DNA of 7,680 nucleotides from Promethearchaeota archaeon CR_4 (GTDB lineage: Archaea > Asgardarchaeota > Lokiarchaeia > Sigyniarchaeales > CR-4): NCBI GenBank assembly GCA_001940655.1, contig MBAA01000163.1, positions 15,176-22,855 of the forward strand, written 5' to 3'. Positions 1 to 5,779 of this stretch are shown here, piece after piece. The position numbers were made by a program, and so were the translations under genes. Within the stretch, counting starts at the first letter, position 1. Each line of letters begins with the position of its first letter. A model generated the notes under the pieces. The model ran no database searches and was not told the origin of the DNA. It saw only the letters and a list, made by a program, of their open reading frames with translations.

Positions 1-5
1 CAATC

Positions 6-13
6 AAAATATT
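6..13 (+). promoter_or_regulatory. Possible TATA box of the TANGO2/NRDE gene
   Basis: The AT-rich octamer AAAATATT is centred about 27 bases before the GTG at 37. In archaea this spacing would start transcription at or next to the start codon and give a leaderless mRNA. No good Shine-Dalgarno sequence sits in between, which fits. The call is weak because the window begins only 5 bases upstream, so any B-recognition element cannot be judged. Confidence 0.35.
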
Positions 14-36
14 CACTCAACCGTTGTGGACTATAC

Positions 37-1050
37 GTGTGTACCATTTTCGTCCTTTTCCAACTCGTGAAAGAGTTTCCCATAGTTATCTCGGAAAATC
101 GCGATGCAACACTTCGCAAGTATACTGAGATGGCAAAAGTCAATCCTAGCGCGCTCGCAGACCGCCCACCCAAGATTTTTTATCCGGTTACTCCTTGCGG
201 GACTGGATCTGCAAAAGAGGTTCCCTTTATTGCGCCCTTTGACGTCACAAACGTGACCTGGATGGGGATAAACCAGCATCGGGTAGTTATCGCGCTTTCA
301 ACTGGTTACGCTCCGGGGGAAGATTCCCATTCCGAGCGATTAGAGCATTCCCGCGGGCAACTTGCGGTAGATGTGCTCCACAACGATGCTTCCGCCAAAG
401 AAGCGGTTCAACACGTCAAACGCGCCCTCGAAACCGGGGAGTACAAAAGCGTGAACTTCCTCATAGCGGATCCAGAAGGAGCTTGGATCCTTCACTTTTG
501 GGGAGGCCCAGTCGAAATGAAGGGACTTTCCCCAGGAATGCACGTTTTCGGCAATTATTATTTCCCCCACCTGTTGCAGGAGAACGAGGGGAATAAGGCG
601 ATGGCGTGGCTCAAGAACGATACCCGCAACCGGGTGAATCGCGCTTCTCGTCTTTGGGCCCAGATCCCACAATTCCAGCACCCCCCGTTTTCTAAGCTGA
701 ATACACTTCCTGGTATTCGCACGCTCATCACGGATCATAAAGGAGATCCTAGTCGGGAGATGAGTATATGTCGGCACGCGCCAATTGAGGATCCCGATGG
801 GCGACGTACGCTCAGTAACACGACAATATTTGTCCACAACACGGACTTAGACAAGTCGGACATCTATTACAATCCCGGGAATCCGTGCGAGCATAAATGG
901 AAGTGCTATTCCCACCTCTTTGAGGAGAAAAATTTCGAAGCAGTTTATGCGGATCCATCAGTCGATGACTCGACTCCGGAAACAAGGGACAATAATGTGG
1001 GGAAAGAGGGGCGGAAACCCTTTTTCGGGAAATTCCCCTTTGACAAGTGA
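37..1050 (+). CDS. TANGO2/NRDE-family Ntn-hydrolase-like protein
   Basis: The product has 337 residues and a GTG start. Residues 1-5 are MCTIF, the family hallmark: once the initiator Met is removed, Cys2 becomes the N-terminal residue, as in N-terminal nucleophile hydrolases. ENRD at 20-23 corresponds to the NRDE signature, with Ala instead of Glu after the Asp. TWMGIN at 74-79, SRGQLAVDVL at 105-114 and NFLIADPEGAW at 140-150 are further family-like blocks. A later stretch near 245-267 (C245, H247, then SNTTIFVH) resembles the C-terminal half of Ntn acyltransferase-type folds. The GTG is the only start that places Cys at position 2. The last 30 residues are charged and look disordered. No signal peptide or membrane segment is visible, so it should be cytosolic. 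The substrate is unknown: eukaryotic TANGO2 is linked to Golgi organisation and heme trafficking, and the archaeal role is undefined. A related C45/AAT-like hydrolase is the alternative. Confidence 0.78.
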   Translation: MCTIFVLFQLVKEFPIVISENRDATLRKYTEMAKVNPSALADRPPKIFYPVTPCGTGSAKEVPFIAPFDVTNVTWMGINQHRVVIALSTGYAPGEDSHSERLEHSRGQLAVDVLHNDASAKEAVQHVKRALETGEYKSVNFLIADPEGAWILHFWGGPVEMKGLSPGMHVFGNYYFPHLLQENEGNKAMAWLKNDTRNRVNRASRLWAQIPQFQHPPFSKLNTLPGIRTLITDHKGDPSREMSICRHAPIEDPDGRRTLSNTTIFVHNTDLDKSDIYYNPGNPCEHKWKCYSHLFEEKNFEAVYADPSVDDSTPETRDNNVGKEGRKPFFGKFPFDK

Positions 1051-1117
1051 CATTTTATTTATGTAGGTCTTTCCGGAAAATATTCTATAAGAAAGAAAAA
1101 GATGGATTGACGAGCAA
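1051..1117. terminator. Bidirectional T-rich terminator region between convergent genes
   Basis: Only 67 bases separate the two convergent stop codons. On the plus strand CATTTTATTTATG follows the first stop directly. On the minus strand the mannanase stop is followed within about 17 bases by CTTTTTCTTTCTT (1101-1089). Short T-tracts like these are the usual archaeal termination signals. TCTTTC (1068-1073) and GAAAGA (1091-1096) can pair as a 6-bp stem, and TTCCGGAA (1071-1078) is a perfect palindrome. Confidence 0.5.
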
Positions 1118-2494
1118 TCAACCATACATATTTGGTAACCGGTCTTCTAGAAGGACATTTCGACGTGGGTCGATTCGGGCGGTTATGTTAATAAAATCGT
1201 CTTTACTCGGGTCCCCGGGCCAGGGTGCATAGTGTTCCGCGCCAGTATCCCACTCTTTATTCGTCCAGAATGCAAAGTAGGAGATATTTCGGGCTACGGG
1301 ATCGTTGAGGAGGGGCTCGAAGAACTCGTTGGACCACAAGGTATGAAAGTTGTTGATGTGAATGCCATTGTAGAGAATCCCACCGTGGTCATTCATTATA
1401 TGCTCATATTGCGCTTCAAAACTACTCCTCAATCCTATTTCCGTGATCGCGGCGGCCTTGTTGTGCTTCGCCGCTAGATTGACTACCATTCGTACTTCAT
1501 CTAAATTCAATGCCAGACTATCCTCCACCTCTTCCCCATAACCGAAGAGATCGAAATATATGTCAAATCCCAGAATATCGACCATATCCAAATCCGGGCA
1601 GGCAGTAAGGTATTCTTCCTCGGACAGTTCGGCCCAATCTGCGCCACTGCTTCCCCAGACCCCGTTTGGGGAAATCGCATACAAGAGATTGTGGACGCCG
1701 TGTTGCGTGAAATAGTCGATGGTATAGCGCCAGATGATGTTCAATACGGTTTTATAGATGGTGGGGTCAATCGTGTATTCATTGTCATCGATTGCAGCAG
1801 ATCCCCACCAGAACCAACCCCCGTTATTCTCGTGGAAGGGACGGAAAATAATTGGGATCGATTTTCCGTTGTCATCAAGGAGGTTTTTGAAAAAGTTAGC
1901 GAGAGTTGCTAATTTTTCTTCATATATCGCAAAATTAGCTCCTACATTCGTCAAATTAGTAAATTGTGCTTGTACCTGTGAAACCGATGCAGAGGGAATC
2001 ATTCGCCACAATTCGTGGGGACCCTCGTTGTACTCGTAATAGATTGCAGTTCCATTGGGTAATATCGTTTCGGGTACGCAATTCGCCTGGTGCCACACCA
2101 TTGATGTCACCCCGCCCCGTCTCCGTATGCCCTTGATGAGAGTGGTGTAGTCTTCTGCATATTCGTGCATCAACATATCTTTATATTGTAATCCTCCTTC
2201 ATCCGTGATCCACCAATCGCCAGTAATGCAACACGCGTCCAAGCTCATAAATGCTGGATAGCTGCCAGTCACATTTTTCACATCCTCGTATGCATTCTCA
2301 TCTTCGACACCTAAGAGAATCCCTGGAGAGTTCCGAAGTGCACTTGAGAGCGATTTAGTTTCTTCCGTTGCATTTGGGTCAACTGGTTGAGATAAATGTT
2401 GAGTTTGAGAGGGTTTTGTTAAGAGAAAATACAATGGAATTACCATTATAACCGAACAGATTAAAATAACCAAAATAAGATTTTTCTTTCGCAT
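1118..2494 (-). CDS. Membrane-anchored GH26 family beta-mannanase
   Basis: The product has 458 residues and is predicted to be an extracellular endo-acting glycoside hydrolase of family GH26, whose usual activity is beta-1,4-mannan cleavage with retention. Residues 5-25 form one hydrophobic segment after MRKK, suiting an N-terminal signal anchor. No convincing lipobox is seen. A Ser/Thr/Pro-rich linker (about 26-55) leads to the catalytic (beta/alpha)8 domain (about 57-455). The family signature FRPFHENNGGWFWWG lies at 217-231, with E222 the expected acid/base. ITEIGLR at 350-356 supplies E352, the expected nucleophile. SMVWHQAN (131-138) and GFDIYFD (309-315) fit further substrate-cleft strands. 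Six N-X-S/T sequons (N41, N74, N147, N180, N403, N436) are consistent with N-glycosylated surface display. Xylan or mixed-linkage glucan specificity occurs in the family and cannot be excluded. The gene has its own promoter and no carbohydrate-transport neighbours in the window. Confidence 0.88.
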   Translation of the reverse strand: MRKKNLILVILICSVIMVIPLYFLLTKPSQTQHLSQPVDPNATEETKSLSSALRNSPGILLGVEDENAYEDVKNVTGSYPAFMSLDACCITGDWWITDEGGLQYKDMLMHEYAEDYTTLIKGIRRRGGVTSMVWHQANCVPETILPNGTAIYYEYNEGPHELWRMIPSASVSQVQAQFTNLTNVGANFAIYEEKLATLANFFKNLLDDNGKSIPIIFRPFHENNGGWFWWGSAAIDDNEYTIDPTIYKTVLNIIWRYTIDYFTQHGVHNLLYAISPNGVWGSSGADWAELSEEEYLTACPDLDMVDILGFDIYFDLFGYGEEVEDSLALNLDEVRMVVNLAAKHNKAAAITEIGLRSSFEAQYEHIMNDHGGILYNGIHINNFHTLWSNEFFEPLLNDPVARNISYFAFWTNKEWDTGAEHYAPWPGDPSKDDFINITARIDPRRNVLLEDRLPNMYG

Positions 2495-2542
2495 ACAAAT
2501 ACCCCAACAAGCTTAAATCGAGGAAAATTTGATGATTTCTCT

Positions 2543-2550
2543 ATTTAAAT
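2543..2550 (-). promoter_or_regulatory. TATA box of the GH26 gene
   Basis: ATTTAAAT, preceded on the minus strand by the purine-rich AAGAACAAG, is a good archaeal TATA/BRE candidate. It would place the transcript start near 2520 and give a leader of about 25 bases. GGGG lies some 8 bases before the ATG and may act as a poor ribosome-binding element. A second, weaker box (TTTAAG, near 2512-2517) would lie only about 20 bases from the ATG. The remaining intergenic bases to 2673 contain no gene and no T-tract terminator for the upstream reductase. Confidence 0.55.
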
Positions 2551-2673
2551 CTTGTTCTTTGAAGCATAATTTTTTTTTATGAGTGATTTGGGATGAACAT
2601 TCCGAAATGAAACCATTCGGGACATTCTATTCTAGTTATTTTGTGTTTTCCTCAATCATTCCAGAGGTGATTA

Positions 2674-3639
2674 TTATCTTGCCTGCCGTTCCAATAATTG
2701 CACGAGCGCGGTGAGCGTGGAGTTTATGGGGGTGGGGATTTGGAGCTGTTTTCCCCACTCAACTATTTTACCGTTCATAAACAAAATTTCCGTGGGTTTC
2801 CCCTTTTCGATGTCTTGGAGCATCGAGTTTCGGTTGTCACGCGTTTTCCGGGCGACATCGAACATCGTGCCCACGGGGTCGATTCCAGTGAGATCTACAC
2901 CCTTCCGCTGGGCGATTGCAACTGCTTCCCGAACTGCTCCTTCCATTGCTGCCCGAATGAGCGGTTCAGTGAGTAATTCCCCGTTGATCACTCGTGCAAT
3001 GGCACCAAATGGATTAATACCCAAGTTGACGAACACTTTCTCCCAGACCCTCTTGGTAATGTCCGGAACTATTTGGAAGGGAATCCCGCCCGCGTTCCAC
3101 GCTTCAGCGAGATTTTTCACAATTTTATCTACTCGGTCGTTCACTTTAACACTCGTTTCGGTGTTCTTGGTTGATACTCCAATAAAGGTACTACCTAACC
3201 CGGTATGGACGACTCGCCCCGGTTCTTTGAAGATAACCCCGTGGGAGGTGAGGACGCGGATTATTTGAGTGCGAGGACAACGGGCAAGGAAAATTTCTTC
3301 GTTTCCGATGCCATTCTGCAGAATACATACGGGAACCTTTTCGAGGGCGGGAGCGAGGAGTTCTACTGCTGCACTCAGAGCATAAGTTTTCGTTGTGATG
3401 ATGATTGCGTCAAAATTCTCCCCAGTAGGCATCGAGGTGAGTGCGGGACGGAAAAATCGGATCGTGTGGGTGGTACCACTTACTTTATCGTCAACGATAA
3501 GACCGTGGGCGTTGACTGCCTCCACGTGGGTTGGACGACCAACGAGAGTCACTTCTTGCCCTCCAGTTTCCAATGCAGCTCCAAACCAGCTGCCAATGGC
3601 GCCTGCGCCATACACCGCTAACCGCATCGCCTGCACCAT
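2674..3639 (-). CDS. panE: 2-dehydropantoate (ketopantoate) 2-reductase, PanE/ApbA family
   Basis: The product has 321 residues. It is predicted to catalyse NADPH-dependent reduction of ketopantoate to pantoate, a step towards coenzyme A in the cytosol. The N-terminal Rossmann domain starts LAVYGAGAIGSWFG (7-20), with GAGAIG the dinucleotide-binding loop. ITTKTY (81-86) supplies K84, and QNGIG (108-112) supplies N109. In the C-terminal helical domain, KVFVNLGINP (201-210) places the catalytic lysine at K201 and the paired asparagines at N205 and N209, spaced as in the E. coli enzyme. SMLQDIEKGKPTEI (272-285) gives S272 and E284, again spaced as in E. coli. Length is normal. The chosen ATG has GAGTGA four bases upstream. 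An in-frame ATG at 3625-3627 (Met5) would start the protein exactly as most homologues do (MRLAVYG) and remains possible. Other PanE-like oxidoreductases act on different substrates, but the conserved residues favour true ketopantoate reductase. Confidence 0.9.
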   Translation of the reverse strand: MVQAMRLAVYGAGAIGSWFGAALETGGQEVTLVGRPTHVEAVNAHGLIVDDKVSGTTHTIRFFRPALTSMPTGENFDAIIITTKTYALSAAVELLAPALEKVPVCILQNGIGNEEIFLARCPRTQIIRVLTSHGVIFKEPGRVVHTGLGSTFIGVSTKNTETSVKVNDRVDKIVKNLAEAWNAGGIPFQIVPDITKRVWEKVFVNLGINPFGAIARVINGELLTEPLIRAAMEGAVREAVAIAQRKGVDLTGIDPVGTMFDVARKTRDNRNSMLQDIEKGKPTEILFMNGKIVEWGKQLQIPTPINSTLTALVQLLERQAR

Positions 3640-3665
3640 ATGTCACTCTTCAACGTTTCCGCTTG

Positions 3666-3676
3666 TATAGTTTAAG
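3666..3676 (-). promoter_or_regulatory. Possible TATA box of the ketopantoate reductase gene
   Basis: Read on the minus strand, CTTAAACTATA is centred about 32 bases before the ATG at 3639. The predicted transcript start is near 3645, which would give a leader of only a few bases. CCAAA immediately upstream is a tolerable B-recognition element. Confidence 0.45.
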
Positions 3677-3746
3677 TTTGGAAAATAAGTACTTTACATA
3701 TTTTTGATTTTTCTTACCAGTTAAATTTCCGCAAAATGAAGGGTAC

Positions 3747-3764
3747 GGGGAGAATATATAAAGA
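3747..3764 (+). promoter_or_regulatory. Strong BRE/TATA element upstream of the HTH-Roadblock gene
   Basis: GGGGAGAATATATAAAGA combines a purine-rich B-recognition-like stretch with a near-consensus archaeal TATA box. Read on the plus strand it predicts a transcript start near 3783 and a leader of about 80 bases to the ATG at 3865. The core is close to symmetric, so it could also serve the divergent reductase, but the purine-rich flank favours the plus direction. Confidence 0.5.
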
Positions 3765-3766
3765 TC

Positions 3767-3851
3767 ACTAACACTTGGTCGTTGTTCTAAATCGTCCCCA
3801 CGTGATCCTAATGAGCTTGATAGTGAGCTATAACACTTAAATACTAACACT
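3767..3851 (+). repeat. Short direct repeats ahead of the HTH-Roadblock gene
   Basis: The nonamer ACTAACACT occurs at 3767-3775, just after the distal TATA box, and at 3843-3851, just after the proximal one. A third copy lies inside the gene at 4024-4032. TGAGCT is also repeated at 3812-3817 and 3824-3829. Repeats at equivalent places relative to two candidate promoters could be operator half-sites, possibly for the DNA-binding protein encoded next door. No function is shown by the sequence, and chance occurrence is possible. Confidence 0.3.
3837..3843 (+). promoter_or_regulatory. Proximal TATA box, leaderless start of HTH-Roadblock gene
   Basis: TTAAATA, preceded by AACAC, is centred 25 bases before the ATG at 3865. 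That spacing predicts transcription starting at the start codon itself. No Shine-Dalgarno match lies between, in line with a leaderless mRNA. Confidence 0.45.
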
Positions 3852-3864
3852 CTCCTATAGACAT

Positions 3865-4440
3865 ATGTCATATGGTCGAAGGTATTCCTTGGCAGAAAAA
3901 CGGGAAATTCTCCGCTATCGTGAAACTCACACCTATGAAGAAACATCCCAAAAATTCGGAGTTTCACAAATGACACTAGCAAGATGGTCGAAACGCATTT
4001 CAAGGTGGTCGAATCGAGATATGACTAACACTCCTACCACTCCAAAACCTATAGTAGAATTGCCGTATGGAGTGAGGCTAGACCTCTGGTCGCTTCTCCA
4101 AGTGCTCAAAAGTATTGACGGGGTGAATGTAATCTCCCTCGTCTCGGATGAGGGTAAATCCATTGCATCACTCGGTACGGAAACCGTGAACGAAGGAAAG
4201 CTCTTAGCTATGACAGCAGCCTTGCTCTCGTTAGGAGAACGTTCGTCCCGGGAATTTGAACAGGGGAATCTTGAGATGATGCTCACTAAGGCGAACGGGG
4301 GTACAACTCTCGTGGTTGGTGCTGGGGAGCATGCCGTGTTGGTGATGCTGTTTGATGCGTCAGCAGACCTCTCAAAGCTCTTCGCCCGCGATTTCCCTCT
4401 GATCGACAAGATTCGGGAAGTCGTCAAAACCCTCTATTAG
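3865..4440 (+). CDS. Roadblock/LC7-domain protein with N-terminal helix-turn-helix
   Basis: The product has 191 residues and two parts. Residues 7-46 form a homeodomain-like helix-turn-helix of the type found in transposases and small regulators: a YSLAEKREIL helix, EETSQKFGVS as the positioning helix and turn, and QMTLARWSKR as the recognition helix. A polar linker follows (about 47-68). Residues 73-165 match the Roadblock/LC7 fold: LLQVLKSIDGVNVISLVSDEG strands, an Ala/Leu-rich helix ending LSLGERSSREF, the turn QGNLEMML, then two hydrophobic strands (TTLVVGAG and AVLVML). Roadblock proteins are usually 110-130 residues, dimerise, and bind or regulate small GTPases. An attached DNA-binding domain suggests a cytosolic transcription factor that senses GTPase or partner state; this is inference. 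The ATG has a TATA box exactly 25 bases upstream. An internal ATG at 4021 (Met53) would give a bare Roadblock protein but lacks its own promoter. RWSKRIS and RWSNRD (40-52) form a small local duplication. Confidence 0.8.
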   Translation: MSYGRRYSLAEKREILRYRETHTYEETSQKFGVSQMTLARWSKRISRWSNRDMTNTPTTPKPIVELPYGVRLDLWSLLQVLKSIDGVNVISLVSDEGKSIASLGTETVNEGKLLAMTAALLSLGERSSREFEQGNLEMMLTKANGGTTLVVGAGEHAVLVMLFDASADLSKLFARDFPLIDKIREVVKTLY

Positions 4441-4446
4441 GTTTCC

Positions 4447-4481
4447 AGAGGCCAGAACTCCCGGTACCTCTCGTTGTTTTT
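4447..4481 (+). terminator. Hairpin plus T-run after the HTH-Roadblock gene
   Basis: AGAGG (4447-4451) pairs with CCTCT (4467-4471), extended by CC/GG (4452-4453 with 4463-4464) past a two-base bulge. A T-rich run, GTTGTTTTTCT (4473-4483), follows at once. This is a plausible terminator for the plus-strand transcript, placed between two genes that converge across 69 bases. Confidence 0.5.
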
Positions 4482-4509
4482 CTACAAATCTCTATAATTT
4501 TCCCGGTAA

Positions 4510-5616
4510 CTATTTTTTCAAAAAACCATCTATGGATCGTTGCCCCTTTGGGATGAACCCTTTCGACTGCCTAATCCGGAAGAGGTTCACTTCCTGGGGG
4601 GCAGTCTTCGGGGATAGGTTCAGATATTTGAGGAGCTCGAGTCCATTCTTCACGGCATACCCTGAAAAGTGGTTGTTCCAGTAAGTATTGACCTGTTTGA
4701 CTTGGGGAAGGATAGCTGCTATCTTCTTCGCCCAGTCTTGGATTTCTCCCAGTTGGAAGTCGTAATTGAACCACGGGTGTCGGCCAAATCCGTGAAAACG
4801 GATGTACACCGCACGAGGATCCGTAACTTGAATGACCGGTGGTAAGAGGGGTTCGATTACTGTTGTGTAAATTGTTTGGTGGTCTCGTAGCAATGAAAAG
4901 GTTTCGCGCGCGGTTATTCCGGCGATGATCTTCATTGGATCCCGCCAGTCTTGGATTTCCGGTTCTTGGAGGAGATTTGCGATGGGGATGCCTCGCGTGT
5001 TCTTGTTATTTGAATTTTTATTTAGATTCCAGTCCACCCGAAGCTTGTTTGGTGGTTCGGCTGCCCGGGCGTTGATTGTGGCAACTACATCAGGCGGAAG
5101 TAACCAAGAGAGGTGGCGAAATTCCACAGCAAGCTTTCGCGCGGGGTTCCAGTTTTTCAGGAAGGTTTCGAGGTTGGTCCAGTGTTCCATTTTATTGAAT
5201 TTGGGAGGTAATTGGAGCAGGTACCCGTCCATCTTGTTCACTTCTTCTAAGGGTCGCATATTGTGTAGGAATGTTTCCAATGGGGCACGAATGAGCGTGG
5301 GATCAAGCATCGCCTCGTGAGTGATCACCTTGGGAACTTTTGCGGTGAACGTGAAATCTGCAGGGGTTTCCCTCGCCCACTTGCGCGCGGATGCTTCCGC
5401 AGGGATGTGGTAAAAGGAGGAGTCGATCTCGACCGTGCTGAAGACCTGTGCGTAGAATAAAAGGTATAACTCTTTGGGGAGGGATTTCGGGTAAAATGAG
5501 CCAACCCAGTCCTCGTAACTCCATCCTGAAGTACCCACTCGTAAGTTTTTGCCCGGAGTAGGGTTTTCTTCACTTGACGAGTTCACACGCGGGTTAGAAT
5601 CAACATCTTGTCCCAT
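4510..5616 (-). CDS. DUF72 (YecE-like) family protein with enlarged middle
   Basis: The product has 368 residues. It belongs to the widespread DUF72 family, a TIM-barrel-like fold of unknown biochemical role. The diagnostic blocks are in order: VGTSGWSYEDW (27-37), FYPKSLP (41-47), VEIDSSFYHIP (62-72), KVPKVITHEAML (93-104), LLQLPPKF (133-140), AVEFRHLSW (163-171), YIRFHGFGRHPW (271-282) and YWNNHFSGYAVKN (312-324). Family members are mostly 240-300 residues. The excess here lies between about 185 and 265, including an Asn-rich stretch (200-206), and in a basic C-terminal tail (335-368). The first 25 residues are polar and probably disordered. No signal peptide or membrane segment is seen, so it is likely cytosolic. 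It is divergent from the rhomboid gene. The family assignment is secure; the function is not known. Confidence 0.9.
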   Translation of the reverse strand: MGQDVDSNPRVNSSSEENPTPGKNLRVGTSGWSYEDWVGSFYPKSLPKELYLLFYAQVFSTVEIDSSFYHIPAEASARKWARETPADFTFTAKVPKVITHEAMLDPTLIRAPLETFLHNMRPLEEVNKMDGYLLQLPPKFNKMEHWTNLETFLKNWNPARKLAVEFRHLSWLLPPDVVATINARAAEPPNKLRVDWNLNKNSNNKNTRGIPIANLLQEPEIQDWRDPMKIIAGITARETFSLLRDHQTIYTTVIEPLLPPVIQVTDPRAVYIRFHGFGRHPWFNYDFQLGEIQDWAKKIAAILPQVKQVNTYWNNHFSGYAVKNGLELLKYLNLSPKTAPQEVNLFRIRQSKGFIPKGQRSIDGFLKK

Positions 5617-5620
5617 CGAA

Positions 5621-5635
5621 ATCGCCTGCTGCGAT
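5621..5635. repeat. 5-bp dyad in the DUF72 leader
   Basis: ATCGC and GCGAT flank a five-base centre (CTGCT), starting 5 bases upstream of the DUF72 ATG and overlapping the predicted transcript start near 5630. It could be a repressor site or a small leader hairpin. It is short enough to be coincidental. Confidence 0.3.
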
Positions 5636-5651
5636 CATAGAGGAGGAGACC

Positions 5652-5660
5652 TTTAATTAT
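5652..5660 (-). promoter_or_regulatory. TATA box of the DUF72 gene
   Basis: ATAATTAAA, read on the minus strand, is centred 40 bases before the ATG at 5616. The predicted transcript start near 5630 leaves a leader of about 14 bases. AGGTCTCCT follows directly on the minus strand (5652-5644, sharing one base with the box) and recurs on the plus strand at 5744-5752 near the rhomboid transcript start. Confidence 0.5.
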
Positions 5661-5697
5661 CTCTTGTCACTGTCTTTCAAATAACTTCTCCAGTCCT

Positions 5698-5710
5698 GAA
5701 TCAGTGATTC
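5698..5710. promoter_or_regulatory. Perfect 6-1-6 dyad, candidate operator
   Basis: GAATCAGTGATTC is a perfect inverted repeat around a single central G. It ends 12 bases before the rhomboid TATA box, the place where archaeal activators commonly bind next to the BRE, and lies inside the shared divergent promoter region. A dimeric helix-turn-helix regulator would suit such a site. No regulator can be named from the sequence. Confidence 0.4.
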
Positions 5711-5722
5711 CTCGGGGGGACG

Positions 5723-5729
5723 TTTAAAT
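5723..5729 (+). promoter_or_regulatory. TATA box of the rhomboid gene
   Basis: TTTAAAT is centred 54 bases before the preferred ATG at 5780, predicting a transcript start near 5752 and a leader of about 28 bases. This supports the ATG at 5780 over the in-frame TTG at 5735, which would lie upstream of the predicted transcript start. Confidence 0.5.
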
Positions 5730-5779
5730 GGTGATTGTGCCTTAGGTCTCCTAAACCTCTCCTTGGAAGTTTGTCTCAT

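Noticed and set aside
340..837. 165-residue minus-strand reading frame inside the TANGO2/NRDE gene
   Set aside because: It is fully antisense to a gene with clear family motifs and shows no recognisable domain or promoter.
1232..2039. Several plus-strand reading frames opposite the mannanase
   Set aside because: All lie within the GH26 coding region, whose catalytic motifs are intact on the minus strand.
2444..2482. Possible lipobox (LICS) in the mannanase leader
   Set aside because: The cysteine (C13) lies mid-way through the hydrophobic segment and lacks the Gly/Ala-Cys context of archaeal lipoproteins; a signal anchor fits better.
2602..2620. Small hairpin CCGAAATG-AAAC-CATTCGG downstream of the reductase
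   Set aside because: The stem is 7 bp with a bulge and no T-run follows on the minus strand, so a terminator is not supported; it may be chance.
2711..3268. 185-residue plus-strand reading frame opposite the ketopantoate reductase
   Set aside because: It is antisense to a well conserved enzyme; its composition reflects the codons of the real gene.
3394..3400. GTGATGA C-box-like heptamer inside the reductase gene
   Set aside because: No D, D' or C' boxes lie at guide-RNA distances, so it is not another C/D sRNA.
3650..4003. 117-residue minus-strand reading frame across the reductase/HTH-Roadblock gap
   Set aside because: It overlaps the promoter elements and the helix-turn-helix codons, and the protein is low in recognisable structure with no family resemblance.
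3865..4017. Transposase remnant suggested by the helix-turn-helix
   Set aside because: It is in frame with a complete Roadblock domain, has its own TATA box, and no inverted repeats or further transposase domains are present.
5735..5779. Upstream TTG start for the rhomboid
   Set aside because: The extra 15 residues match nothing in the family, and the TTG lies before the transcript start predicted from the TATA box.
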